32,552 nt of DNA, taken from positions 1 to 32,552 of the forward strand of contig CAJUFH010000035.1 in the NCBI GenBank assembly GCA_910585755.1, read 5' to 3'. Source of the DNA: an uncultured Muribaculaceae bacterium. Lineage in GTDB: Bacteria; Bacteroidota; Bacteroidia; Bacteroidales; Muribaculaceae. The notes under the pieces are model-generated. The model was not told where the DNA came from and did no database searches. It saw nothing but the letters and a program-made list of their open reading frames with translations. Of this stretch, positions 1-7,259 are shown in pieces (position 1 is the first letter of the stretch; the number at the start of each line of letters is the position of its first letter). Position numbers and translations under genes: made by a program.

Positions 1-947
1 TCGAAATCGGCATCTATGAGGAGGGCTCCGTGCTCAACATCCTCTACAACGGTGTCTCGGCCGGATGGTATCCCCCGCTGATTTTCCTTGGCATCGGCGC
101 CATGACCGACTTCACCGCCCTGATTGCCAACCCGAAACTGATGCTCGTCGGCGCGGCCGCCCAGTTCGGCATCTTCGGAGCCTACATGGTCGCCCTCCAG
201 CTCGGCTTCATGCCTGACCAGGCCGGCGCCATCGCCATCATCGGCGGTGCCGACGGCCCGACCGCCATCTTCCTTTCGTCGAAGCTCGCTCCCAACCTGA
301 TGGGCGCCATCGCCGTGTCGGCCTACTCCTACATGGCCCTCGTACCGGTAATCCAGCCCCCCATCATGCGCCTTCTGACAACGAAGAAAGAGCGCGTGAT
401 CCGCATGAAACCCGCCCGCGCCGTGTCGCAGAACGAGAAGATCATCTTCCCGATCGTCGGCCTGCTCCTGACCTGCTTCGTAGTGCCCTCCGGCATCCCC
501 CTGCTCGGCATGCTCTTCTTCGGTAACCTCCTCCGCGAGTGCGGCGTGACGAACCGTCTGGCAAAGACAGCCTCCAACGCCCTTACCGACATCGTAACCA
601 TCCTGCTCGGCATGACTGTCGGCGCCTCCACCCAGGCCTCGACCTTCCTGACCAAGGAGACAATCTTCATCTTCGCTCTCGGCTTCATGGCCTTCATCAT
701 CGCCTCCGCCTCCGGTGTGATATTCGTGAAGATTTTCAATCTCTTCCTCCCGCAGCAGAAGAAGCTCAACCCGCTGATTGGTAACGCCGGAGTGTCAGCC
801 GTCCCCATGTCGGCCCGCATCTCCAACAACCTCGGCCTGGAATACGACCCCTCCAACTACCTGCTCATGCACGCCATGGGCCCGAACGTTGCCGGTGTAA
901 TCGGTTCCGCCGTGGCCGCCGGTGTCCTCCTCGGCTTCCTCGCCTAA
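1..947 (+). CDS. Sodium-translocating decarboxylase beta subunit (OadB/GcdB/MmdB family), 5' end outside window
   Basis: Integral membrane subunit of a biotin-dependent Na+ pump that couples decarboxylation of oxaloacetate, methylmalonyl-CoA or glutaryl-CoA to Na+ export. The frame is open from base 3, so the gene begins upstream. A GTG at position 30 is internal and not the start. About 315 residues are visible, against roughly 400 for the whole family. Several long hydrophobic segments are present. The family signature GGADGPTAIF lies near residue 73 counted from position 30, and the end carries the conserved NAGVSAVPMSAR and MHAMGPNVAGVIGSA blocks. The partner alpha and gamma subunits should lie to the left. 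In Bacteroidales this subunit usually belongs to a methylmalonyl-CoA decarboxylase cluster of the succinate-propionate pathway, but the substrate cannot be told from the beta subunit. A perfect hairpin follows at 985-1026. Confidence 0.93.
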   Translation, partial: EIGIYEEGSVLNILYNGVSAGWYPPLIFLGIGAMTDFTALIANPKLMLVGAAAQFGIFGAYMVALQLGFMPDQAGAIAIIGGADGPTAIFLSSKLAPNLMGAIAVSAYSYMALVPVIQPPIMRLLTTKKERVIRMKPARAVSQNEKIIFPIVGLLLTCFVVPSGIPLLGMLFFGNLLRECGVTNRLAKTASNALTDIVTILLGMTVGASTQASTFLTKETIFIFALGFMAFIIASASGVIFVKIFNLFLPQQKKLNPLIGNAGVSAVPMSARISNNLGLEYDPSNYLLMHAMGPNVAGVIGSAVAAGVLLGFLA

Positions 948-984
948 CCACACCCTCCCCGGGCTCCTCCAAGCCCGGAGACCC

Positions 985-1026
985 ATACATCAAGCCGCGG
1001 CAGTCCCCTGCCGCGGCTTGATGTAT
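985..1026 (+). terminator. Perfect 19-bp inverted repeat after the decarboxylase gene
   Basis: Arms 985-1003 and 1008-1026 are exact reverse complements with a TCCC loop and a GC-rich centre. It sits 38 bases after the stop codon. No T-run follows, so it may stabilise the 3' end or terminate imperfectly, and it could work on both strands. Confidence 0.6.
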
Positions 1027-1033
1027 ATCCAAT

Positions 1034-1146
1034 TGTCTAATATTGCGGAAAAATGTGAGACAACCCGATTTTTTTACCGCGAAAAATGTGAAATTCACCC
1101 CTTGAAACGCAAGGAAAAATGTGAGAACAAGACAAGCACGGTGCCA
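1034..1146. repeat. Three GAAAAATGTGA motifs at exact 33-bp spacing
   Basis: The 11-mer GAAAAATGTGA occurs at 1048, 1081 and 1114, so the spacing is 33 bp twice. Copies 1 and 3 extend to GGAAAAATGTGAGA. The bases between copies differ. The tract begins near a TGT at 1034. Phased motifs of this kind are typical of protein-binding arrays such as transposase sites at IS21-family ends, but no transposase gene is near. Confidence 0.75.
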
Positions 1147-1163
1147 AAACGCTTGACACCGTG
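1137..1163 (-). terminator. Weak hairpin downstream of the porin gene
   Basis: Arms CACGGTG (1137-1143) and CACCGTG (1157-1163) form a 7-bp stem with a 13-nt loop. On the minus strand the stem is followed by T-rich bases. It lies 28 bases past the porin stop codon. The weak stem keeps this tentative. Confidence 0.35.
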
Positions 1164-1191
1164 TCTATTATATTGGAATTTTCCTTGCAGG

Positions 1192-2388
1192 TCAGAAGAT
1201 TACCTGGAGGCGGGCTTCGAGGAGGTTGACGTGGCGCGTGCCGGAGACGGTGTTGTAGTTGGTACCGTCGTCGTTGACACCGGGGAAGTAGCGGTCGCTC
1301 GCGCGGGTGTAGCTGTAACGCAGACGGGCAATCATATACTTGTTGATGTAGTAGTTGAGCGTGCAGTTGACGTCGTGCAGCTTGCCGCCATATATTCCGG
1401 CGGCTCCGTCGGTCGCGTTAGTGTAATTGTAGCCCAGGCAGAGTTCGAGCGATCGGGGCGCGGGGGTAGCGAGACCGCAGTCGCCGTGGGAATACTGGTA
1501 TTGGGAGCCGATCAGCAGGGCGCGGAAGAGGCCGTAGGCACCCTGAGCGCGGTAGTTGCGCAAACCGTTCTTACGCGCTACGTTCATATAGTAATACTGG
1601 GTTTCCAATGCCAGCCTGCCGCGGGCGAAAAGCAGCTCGGGGCTCATCTTGAACAGGCCGCGGGCGTCTGTAATCTTCGCATCGAGGCTCTGAATCTTCG
1701 ACACTCGGCTCGGGAAGTTAACCTTGTACTCGAAGCCTGTATGGTCGAACGCCGTCGGCGACGAGTAGTTGAACGAGCATCCGATCTGGAACACCTCGCC
1801 GTCGCAGTGCTGCGGGCGCCATACCAGACGCGTCTGCGCGCCCCAGGCCTGTTTGCCAAGCTCGTTGGCAGGCTCCGAAATCGCGTTACCCTCGATAAAC
1901 AGCGTTGTCCCGGCGAAGAACTGCCCTTTGTCAAAGATGTGCATCAGGCCTATCAGACGCGGATTGGAGTAGAAGAAATCGTTCGACTGCTCCTCCTCGT
2001 AGGACGGCTTCATCGACGAGCTGGTCGTTGAGTTAAGGCCGAACTGGGGCACGAAGTAACCGAGTCGGAAGAGATTGCTCTGGTTCAAGTCATACTCGAA
2101 ATAGATATCCTTCATGCCGACCTTTCCGTTGGAGAAGCCGATGTCGACTTTCGCTTTCCATTTGCCGTAGGTAGCCTTGAGCCCCAGACGAACGTCGGGA
2201 ATCGCCACGCCGTCGACAAACTTGGATTCGTCGGGCTGCAGGTCCTTGTTGCCGTCGAAATAGAGAGCGCCGTCCATAAGGATTCGGCCCGTGGGGGTCA
2301 GTTTGAGTTTCGGCTGCTCCTGTTCCTGAGCTTGCGCGGCTGCCGAAAAGAGCATAGCGGCAGCGAACGCCATATATATAGCCTTCAT
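1192..2388 (-). CDS. OprO/OprP-type phosphate-selective porin
   Basis: Outer-membrane beta-barrel, 398 residues, of the polyphosphate/phosphate-selective porin family common in Bacteroidales. Residues 1-20 form a signal peptide ending at AQA. The mature protein opens with a short acidic linker and KLTPTGRILMDGALYF. Alternating amphipathic strands follow, and the protein ends in an aromatic strand (LLEARLQVIF), as expected for BAM-dependent insertion. The conserved part is the GLKATYGKWKAKVDIGFSNG and FRLGYFVPQFG region. The start ATG at 2388 gives the signal peptide directly. It lies 97 bases downstream of the acid phosphatase on the same strand and no clear promoter is seen between them, so co-transcription is likely. 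The family name implies anion uptake. True phosphate selectivity is not shown. Confidence 0.85.
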   Translation of the reverse strand: MKAIYMAFAAAMLFSAAAQAQEQEQPKLKLTPTGRILMDGALYFDGNKDLQPDESKFVDGVAIPDVRLGLKATYGKWKAKVDIGFSNGKVGMKDIYFEYDLNQSNLFRLGYFVPQFGLNSTTSSSMKPSYEEEQSNDFFYSNPRLIGLMHIFDKGQFFAGTTLFIEGNAISEPANELGKQAWGAQTRLVWRPQHCDGEVFQIGCSFNYSSPTAFDHTGFEYKVNFPSRVSKIQSLDAKITDARGLFKMSPELLFARGRLALETQYYYMNVARKNGLRNYRAQGAYGLFRALLIGSQYQYSHGDCGLATPAPRSLELCLGYNYTNATDGAAGIYGGKLHDVNCTLNYYINKYMIARLRYSYTRASDRYFPGVNDDGTNYNTVSGTRHVNLLEARLQVIF

Positions 2389-2485
2389 AGTCTTAGTCTT
2401 ATCAATGTGTTTTTACTGTCGGAGGCCGGTTAGCCTCCCGTTCATTATCCCTGTTGCTGAAACGAGGTCAGCGCCTATTGCGCTA

Positions 2486-3307
2486 TCATTCCGTGGGGGT
2501 CGGAACCGGGGTCCCTGCTTCGACCTTCCCCTGCTTTTTAAGGTTGCGGAACTCAGCCTTCGCCTTCGCGAGCTGCTTGTTGAAGCCGGGGTCGGCGTGC
2601 AGGCGAGCCACAGTGACAGCGCCCGTAAGGCGGCCGGCGTCGACATCACTCTGGAAATGGTAGCCGCAGATTACCCGGCTTTCGCCCATGTCATATCCGC
2701 GTTTGAGAATCTCGTTCTGACGCTCAGGGTTGATTTCGGCGAGCACCAGGGCCGTCGCCCACCCTATCGAGGTATGTCCCGAGGGATATGAGCCGTTGGT
2801 CGAGAGCTCGGCCTGCTGCTCGGGATTGCAGGTATCCTCTCCATAGAAACTGAACGGGCGCGTCCGGTTGTAGTAATTCTTCGCTTCGCGGGTGCCGAGG
2901 TCGCCGGCATCCTCGCGCATCCCGACAATCAGTTTGTAGATTTCGGGAGTGCCTTCTTCTGTTATGTCTATGCCGAACGCATCGGAGAAAGCCATAGGCA
3001 CGCCGTCCCCTTCGACGTGGGCGTCAGAAAACGCCTGGTCGCCGCGGGGTGTGTTGCGCTGCATCTTGCCCCATTTGTAGCGGGCCTCGTCGTTAAGGAA
3101 CGTGATTGAGCCCCCGTCTGGAGGCGCGGGCAGCAGGATGAAACTGTTGGGCACATCCCCTTCCTGAAGGAAGAAGAGGTCGGGATTCGTGCGGTGGTCC
3201 TTGATTTTCTTTTCAGCGGGAGCCTGGGCGGACATGCCGAGAGCACATACCGAAAAAACGGTTGCCGCGATAAGCCGGGCGGCGTTGCGAGCAAAGTTTT
3301 TCATCAT
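2486..3307 (-). CDS. Class A non-specific acid phosphatase (PAP2/PhoN superfamily)
   Basis: Periplasmic phosphatase of 273 residues, taking the ATG at 3307 as start (an upstream TTG at 3313 is less likely, and ATG 3304 is also possible). It would release orthophosphate from organic phosphomonoesters. A signal peptide covers about residues 1-28 (ALGMSAQA). The three superfamily motifs are complete: K-x6-RP at 143-151 (KNYYNRTRP), PSGH at 175-178, and SRV-x4-H-x3-D at 210-221 (histidine 217, aspartate 221). The C-terminal 35 residues are Lys- and Pro-rich and look unstructured. Its neighbour is a phosphate-type porin, which suggests phosphate salvage. A perfect -7 box TAAATTTG on the minus strand (3311-3318) sits almost against the ATG, so the message may be leaderless or driven by readthrough from the helicase. 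Confidence 0.92.
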   Translation of the reverse strand: MMKNFARNAARLIAATVFSVCALGMSAQAPAEKKIKDHRTNPDLFFLQEGDVPNSFILLPAPPDGGSITFLNDEARYKWGKMQRNTPRGDQAFSDAHVEGDGVPMAFSDAFGIDITEEGTPEIYKLIVGMREDAGDLGTREAKNYYNRTRPFSFYGEDTCNPEQQAELSTNGSYPSGHTSIGWATALVLAEINPERQNEILKRGYDMGESRVICGYHFQSDVDAGRLTGAVTVARLHADPGFNKQLAKAKAEFRNLKKQGKVEAGTPVPTPTE

Positions 3308-3310
3308 TAT

Positions 3311-3318
3311 CAAATTTA
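3311..3318 (-). promoter_or_regulatory. -7 box TAAATTTG next to the acid phosphatase start
   Basis: The minus strand reads TAAATTTG, a full match to TAnnTTTG. No -33 TTTG is visible 19-21 bases upstream. The predicted transcription start would fall on or next to the start codon. It overlaps the AT-rich tail of the helicase terminator and may be chance. Confidence 0.3.
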
Positions 3319-3320
3319 AG

Positions 3321-3367
3321 AAAAACGAATTGAGGTTTGTTACTCTTTCTTAACAAACCTCAATTCG
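3321..3367 (-). terminator. Rho-independent terminator of the DEAD-box helicase gene
   Basis: Arms 3326-3342 and 3351-3367 are perfect 17-bp reverse complements with an 8-nt loop. On the minus strand a T5 tract (3321-3325) follows the stem. It begins 23 bases after the helicase stop and separates the helicase from the phosphatase-porin pair. Confidence 0.85.
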
Positions 3368-3390
3368 CGATAGTTTCTGATAAAAATATG

Positions 3391-4842
3391 TTATTGAGCA
3401 GGTGCCGTAGACGGATTTCCTTCACCTGCGTCACCCTTCTGCCGGTTCCCCTTGCCGCGGTGGGAATAGCGGCGCTTCTTGCGGGGCTTTCCCTCCGGTG
3501 CGGGCTGCTGTGCGGCCTGCTGTGTGGCCTGTGTGTCGGTCTGTGCGTCGGCCTCTGTTCCCGCGACAGATGAAGCTGACGTTTCGGCGCGTTGCGGAGC
3601 TTTTCCGTTTCCCTTCTTGTGGCGCTGGTCGCGGCGGCGGTCGTTTCCGCGGCTTCGGCGGTCAACGCCGCGCCTGCCGTCGTCCCCTCTCCGGTCGCCG
3701 TTGTCGGAACACTTCACTTCGATTCCCTCCAGCGCCGGGACAGGCTTGCCGAGGAACTTCTCGATAAGAGCGAAGCGGCGGCGGTCGCGCGGGCCGACAA
3801 AGGTAACAGCCTCACCCTCCTGGCCGGCGCGGGCCGTACGTCCTATACGGTGGACGTAGTCCTCAGCCTCGTGGGGCACGTCGTAGTTGACAACCATCGC
3901 GATATCGTCGATATCAATTCCGCGGGCGAGAATATCGGTAGCCACCAACACGTCCAGTCGGTTCGCGCGGAAATCAATCATCACCTCGTCGCGCTCGCTC
4001 TGCTCCTTGTCGGAGTGGATGTCGGCCGCCTTGATGCCCGAGCGCTTGAGCGTGCGGGCGAGGTCCTTGGCGGTGGATTTTGAGGCTGTGAACACGATTA
4101 CGCGTGTCGAATGGCGCTCTTTCAGCAGCCAGCGGAGAATCCGCTCCTTCTCTCCCTCGTCGCATTTCACCGCGCTCTGGCGGATGCCCGAGGCGGGACG
4201 CGAGGGCGCAATGCGTACCTCAGCCCTCTCCGGGCGAAGCACCTGGCCGGCCAGGCGGCGGATAGCCTCCGGCATAGTGGCCGAGAACATCAGCGTCTGG
4301 CGCTCCTTGGGAAGCTGGTTAACGATGCGCATTATGTCGTCGTAGAAACCCATGTCAAGCATGCGGTCCGCCTCGTCGAGGATGAAGTAGGCGACCTTAG
4401 AGAGGTCGACATACCCCATCTGCATATGCGCCAGCAGGCGCCCCGGGGTCGCGATCACGATATCGGCGCCGGAACGAATGGCGTGCTCCTGCTGGGCGAA
4501 CACCTTGCCGTCGGTGCCACCGTAGACCGCCACGCTCGACAACGGCAGATAATATGCCAGCCCTTCGAGCTGGCGGTCAATCTGCTGGGCAAGCTCGCGG
4601 GTAGGAGCCATAACTATGCAGTTGATATGGTTTTCTGGTTCGGGAAGCGTATAAAGCAGGTCAATAACCGGCAGGAGGTAGGCCGCCGTCTTGCCGGTGC
4701 CTGTCTGCGCGACAGCGATAAGGTCTTGCCCTTCGAGCACTTTCGGAATCGCCTGTTCCTGGATCGGAGTACATTCCTGGAAGCCCATCTCGTCGAGAGC
4801 GTCGAGAACGCTGTCGCTTAAATCAAGTTCGTCAAATCTCAT
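3391..4842 (-). CDS. DEAD-box ATP-dependent RNA helicase (RhlE-like)
   Basis: ATP-dependent RNA helicase of 483 residues for RNA remodelling, such as ribosome assembly or cold growth. All core motifs are intact: Q motif (F21 to Q28), motif I AQTGTGKT (45-52), APTRELAQQ (79-87), DEAD (156-159), SAT (187-189), and motif VI HRIGRTAR (331-338). From about residue 385 the tail is very basic and low in complexity (R/D/G-rich, then Gln/Ala-rich, then KPRKKRRY). That is typical of the RNA-binding extension in Bacteroidota RhlE homologues. The gene is monocistronic: a strong terminator follows at 3321-3367 and a promoter with both boxes precedes it at 4862-4893. Confidence 0.95.
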   Translation of the reverse strand: MRFDELDLSDSVLDALDEMGFQECTPIQEQAIPKVLEGQDLIAVAQTGTGKTAAYLLPVIDLLYTLPEPENHINCIVMAPTRELAQQIDRQLEGLAYYLPLSSVAVYGGTDGKVFAQQEHAIRSGADIVIATPGRLLAHMQMGYVDLSKVAYFILDEADRMLDMGFYDDIMRIVNQLPKERQTLMFSATMPEAIRRLAGQVLRPERAEVRIAPSRPASGIRQSAVKCDEGEKERILRWLLKERHSTRVIVFTASKSTAKDLARTLKRSGIKAADIHSDKEQSERDEVMIDFRANRLDVLVATDILARGIDIDDIAMVVNYDVPHEAEDYVHRIGRTARAGQEGEAVTFVGPRDRRRFALIEKFLGKPVPALEGIEVKCSDNGDRRGDDGRRGVDRRSRGNDRRRDQRHKKGNGKAPQRAETSASSVAGTEADAQTDTQATQQAAQQPAPEGKPRKKRRYSHRGKGNRQKGDAGEGNPSTAPAQ

Positions 4843-4861
4843 TCTAATATCTTTTCAGACG

Positions 4862-4893
4862 CGAAGTTACTCAAATCCCGCGGCATATCCAAA
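4862..4893 (-). promoter_or_regulatory. Promoter of the DEAD-box helicase
   Basis: On the minus strand, TTTG (4890-4893) is followed after 20 bases by TAACTTCG (4862-4869), one mismatch from TAnnTTTG. The start codon is 20 bases downstream. The -33 box overlaps the T-tract of the preceding operon's terminator. Confidence 0.45.
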
Positions 4894-4933
4894 AAAGCGC
4901 GAGGCCGCACACCCTGCCGGGGTGCGGCCTCGC
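4891..4933 (-). terminator. Rho-independent terminator of the TonB receptor/lipoprotein operon
   Basis: Arms GCGAGGCCGCAC (4899-4910) and GTGCGGCCTCGC (4922-4933) form a perfect 12-bp stem, extended by three more G-C pairs around a bulge. On the minus strand it is followed by T6 (4891-4896). It starts 23 bases after the stop of the last lipoprotein. Confidence 0.88.
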
Positions 4934-4956
4934 TATAATGAGGTATGCAGAATAGC

Positions 4957-7224
4957 TTATTTCGCGGTGACGACTACCTTAGCGATTTCCCAGGTTCCTG
5001 CGACCTGGCTTGTCGAATGATAACGGAATCCGAGCTGAATCTTCTTCCCGGCATAAGCGCTTAAATCAATAGGCGTCCCGTCAACAATCGACGACCAGTT
5101 CGTGTTCCCCTCGGTCTTGTACGGGGGGAAGTCCGTGATAAGTACCGGCGCGCCCCAGGCTCCCCCCTCCTCGCGTACAGCGTAGGACAGGTAACCGTTA
5201 GGCGCTATCAGCGCGCCATTTTCGCGGAACTGGCCATACCCCTGACGGTAATTGGCTGTCGCGGAAGTCTTGCCTGTAAGGTCAAGCACGGGGGATACCA
5301 GGTAGGCTGCCTCAACAGCATACGCCGAACCCTTATACGCGGAAGCCTTCATATAGCCATTCGACGAATCATAGCTCCATACGTTGGTCAATCCGGCGGG
5401 AAGGGTGCCGTCTTCAAACGTGAAGTTGCCCTGGCTGGTCTTGAAATCAACCGACAGAATCTCCTCGCCGGTGGCGGGAGGCGTGACAGGTGTGTCGCCG
5501 CTACCCTCGATCTGGAACCAGTCGACGCTCGTCAGGCACGCGCGGCCGAAACCGGCCTCGTATGTGCCGCGGAGAGTCACCATCTTGCCGAAATACTCGG
5601 GATGAGCCATCAGGCCCAGCTCGTCGCGGATCGAACCGGCGGGGAGCTTGACGGGGAGGGAGGTCTCCGGCGTGCCCTTTTCGTTTGACGAAATCAGGAT
5701 ATTGGTATTCAGCGTCGCGGGAAGCTCGAATGTCGCGTCGGAGAAATATGTGCCGTTGATGAAGCCGACAATATAACCCTTGACATAAACGCCTGTTGTC
5801 GCGGATGCGGGCTTGGAGGCCGAAACAAGCTGCGACGCGAGGTAGGGGTTCTCGGCCGTGCCGTCACCCTGCGCGGGAGGAGTGACGGGGGTATCGCCGC
5901 CGGGAACGGTGACACCTTCGAGACGGAACTCGGAAGCGGTGCCTTCGTTACCGATAACGCCGAACGTGCCCATGTACTTGTCGAGAGTGCCGCGTACGGC
6001 CAGCTTCTTCTGGAAGTTGTCGGGATGGTTGGCGAGAGCGACATATTCGCGGATCGCGGAACCCTGTTTGAGCGACATTACCAGGCAGGAGTTGATGTCC
6101 GTGGTCTCCGGGGTAGCGCCGATAACGACGGTGTTGTCAAGGGTCGCTGTCTTACCCCATTCGATGTCGTCGGAGGAGGTGATGGTCTCGACCTGCCCCT
6201 TGACGGTACCTACTATGTAACCCTCTACCCAGCCGATGGGGGTAGAACCGGCGGTTTCCATCTCGATAGCCTCGTCGACGGTGTAAGGATTGGTCTCCTC
6301 ACCCTTCGGAAGGGTCGGGTTGCCGAAATTCATCAGGTCATCCTCGCTCAGGAGCATGAGCTGCCAGGCGGAGGTCGTGATGGTGGAGGTCGGGCTCGAG
6401 CGGTAGAAGCCGAGGATACCTACCACGTCGCCGCTCTCCATCGGGAGAATCTTGTTCCAGAAGTCGGAATAGCCCGAGGTGCGCACGATAATCTGGTCGC
6501 CGTTGGCGTCCTGGAGAACCTTGTTCTGCTCGGCTGAGATTTCGGTCTGGTAAGCGTCGCAGTGGGTAGCCTTGCCGTCGGCGGCCGGGAAGCGCACGTT
6601 GTTGAAGCGCACGAGCTGACCCTGCCATTTCTTCAGGAAGTCGTTGTCGGCCACGTTGGCGTTGAGTTCGGCGAAAGAGGGGCCTTCGACCGGCTCGGCG
6701 TTCGACGGAACGGGGAGGCCGTTGAGCTGGCGGTGGTTCTCGTAGAAGTCAATCGCCATGAAGGTGCAGGTGTTCTTGTTGGCCGAAGCGCTCCACTGCG
6801 GGAAGCCGAGCTGCATCAGGCCGCTGTAACGACCGGCGTACATCCCCGTCAGGTCGATCACAACATCCTGGCCGACGCGGTTGAGAAGCCAGAGGTTGTA
6901 GGCGTTGATGCTCAGCGTCAGCGCCGCGGTCTCGTCGCGGATATAGAACGCCTTGTAGATGTTCCCCGCCTCGTCTGAGGAGATTACGGTTCCGTGGATT
7001 ATGTAGTGGGAGCCGTCGGGACGGGCCGGAATCTGTTCGCAGTACCCGTAATCGTCGTCCTTCCAGAACGCGTTCTTGAACTCAAGAATCGTCGTGTTAG
7101 GCTCCCATGTGGCCTTTTGCGCCACGTCGGTCTTGGGCGCGTCGATGTCGTCCTGGCAGGCGGTGAAGCCGGCGAGGGTGGCTATGGCGGTCAGGCCGTA
7201 TAGTAAAGCTTTAATGCCTTTCAT
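4957..7224 (-). CDS. Surface lipoprotein with DUF5689, two DUF6359-like domains and a choice-of-anchor-J-like C-terminus
   Basis: Lipoprotein of 755 residues with a signal peptide and lipobox FTAC (lipidated Cys23). Domains in order are: a DUF5689 region, about 40-300, with an OB-fold-like strand pattern (HYIIHGTVISSDEAGNIYKAFYIRD); two DUF6359-like OB repeats at about 308-450 and 455-580, each opening with NPY and containing VxGYIVG; and a C-terminal domain from about 590 that ends in KKIQLGFRYHST and GTWE. That C-terminal block recurs in the next lipoprotein and in the endonuclease at 27308. The families are assigned from remembered patterns. DUF5689 lipoproteins are known from Bacteroidota next to TonB receptors, and no biochemical role is established. 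It is the last gene of the operon, 35 bases after its paralogue. A nucleic-acid-binding role is inferred from the OB-like domains. Confidence 0.82.
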   Translation of the reverse strand: MKGIKALLYGLTAIATLAGFTACQDDIDAPKTDVAQKATWEPNTTILEFKNAFWKDDDYGYCEQIPARPDGSHYIIHGTVISSDEAGNIYKAFYIRDETAALTLSINAYNLWLLNRVGQDVVIDLTGMYAGRYSGLMQLGFPQWSASANKNTCTFMAIDFYENHRQLNGLPVPSNAEPVEGPSFAELNANVADNDFLKKWQGQLVRFNNVRFPAADGKATHCDAYQTEISAEQNKVLQDANGDQIIVRTSGYSDFWNKILPMESGDVVGILGFYRSSPTSTITTSAWQLMLLSEDDLMNFGNPTLPKGEETNPYTVDEAIEMETAGSTPIGWVEGYIVGTVKGQVETITSSDDIEWGKTATLDNTVVIGATPETTDINSCLVMSLKQGSAIREYVALANHPDNFQKKLAVRGTLDKYMGTFGVIGNEGTASEFRLEGVTVPGGDTPVTPPAQGDGTAENPYLASQLVSASKPASATTGVYVKGYIVGFINGTYFSDATFELPATLNTNILISSNEKGTPETSLPVKLPAGSIRDELGLMAHPEYFGKMVTLRGTYEAGFGRACLTSVDWFQIEGSGDTPVTPPATGEEILSVDFKTSQGNFTFEDGTLPAGLTNVWSYDSSNGYMKASAYKGSAYAVEAAYLVSPVLDLTGKTSATANYRQGYGQFRENGALIAPNGYLSYAVREEGGAWGAPVLITDFPPYKTEGNTNWSSIVDGTPIDLSAYAGKKIQLGFRYHSTSQVAGTWEIAKVVVTAK

Positions 7225-7259
7225 TATTCTTAATGTTAATGGTGAGAGCTACGTGTCGG

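Noticed and set aside
1048..1124. CRISPR-like array with 33-bp period
   Set aside because: The conserved part is only 11-14 bases, too short for a CRISPR repeat, with three copies and no cas gene.
922..2031. 369-residue open frame on the plus strand
   Set aside because: It runs through the terminator and repeats and then antisense to the porin gene.
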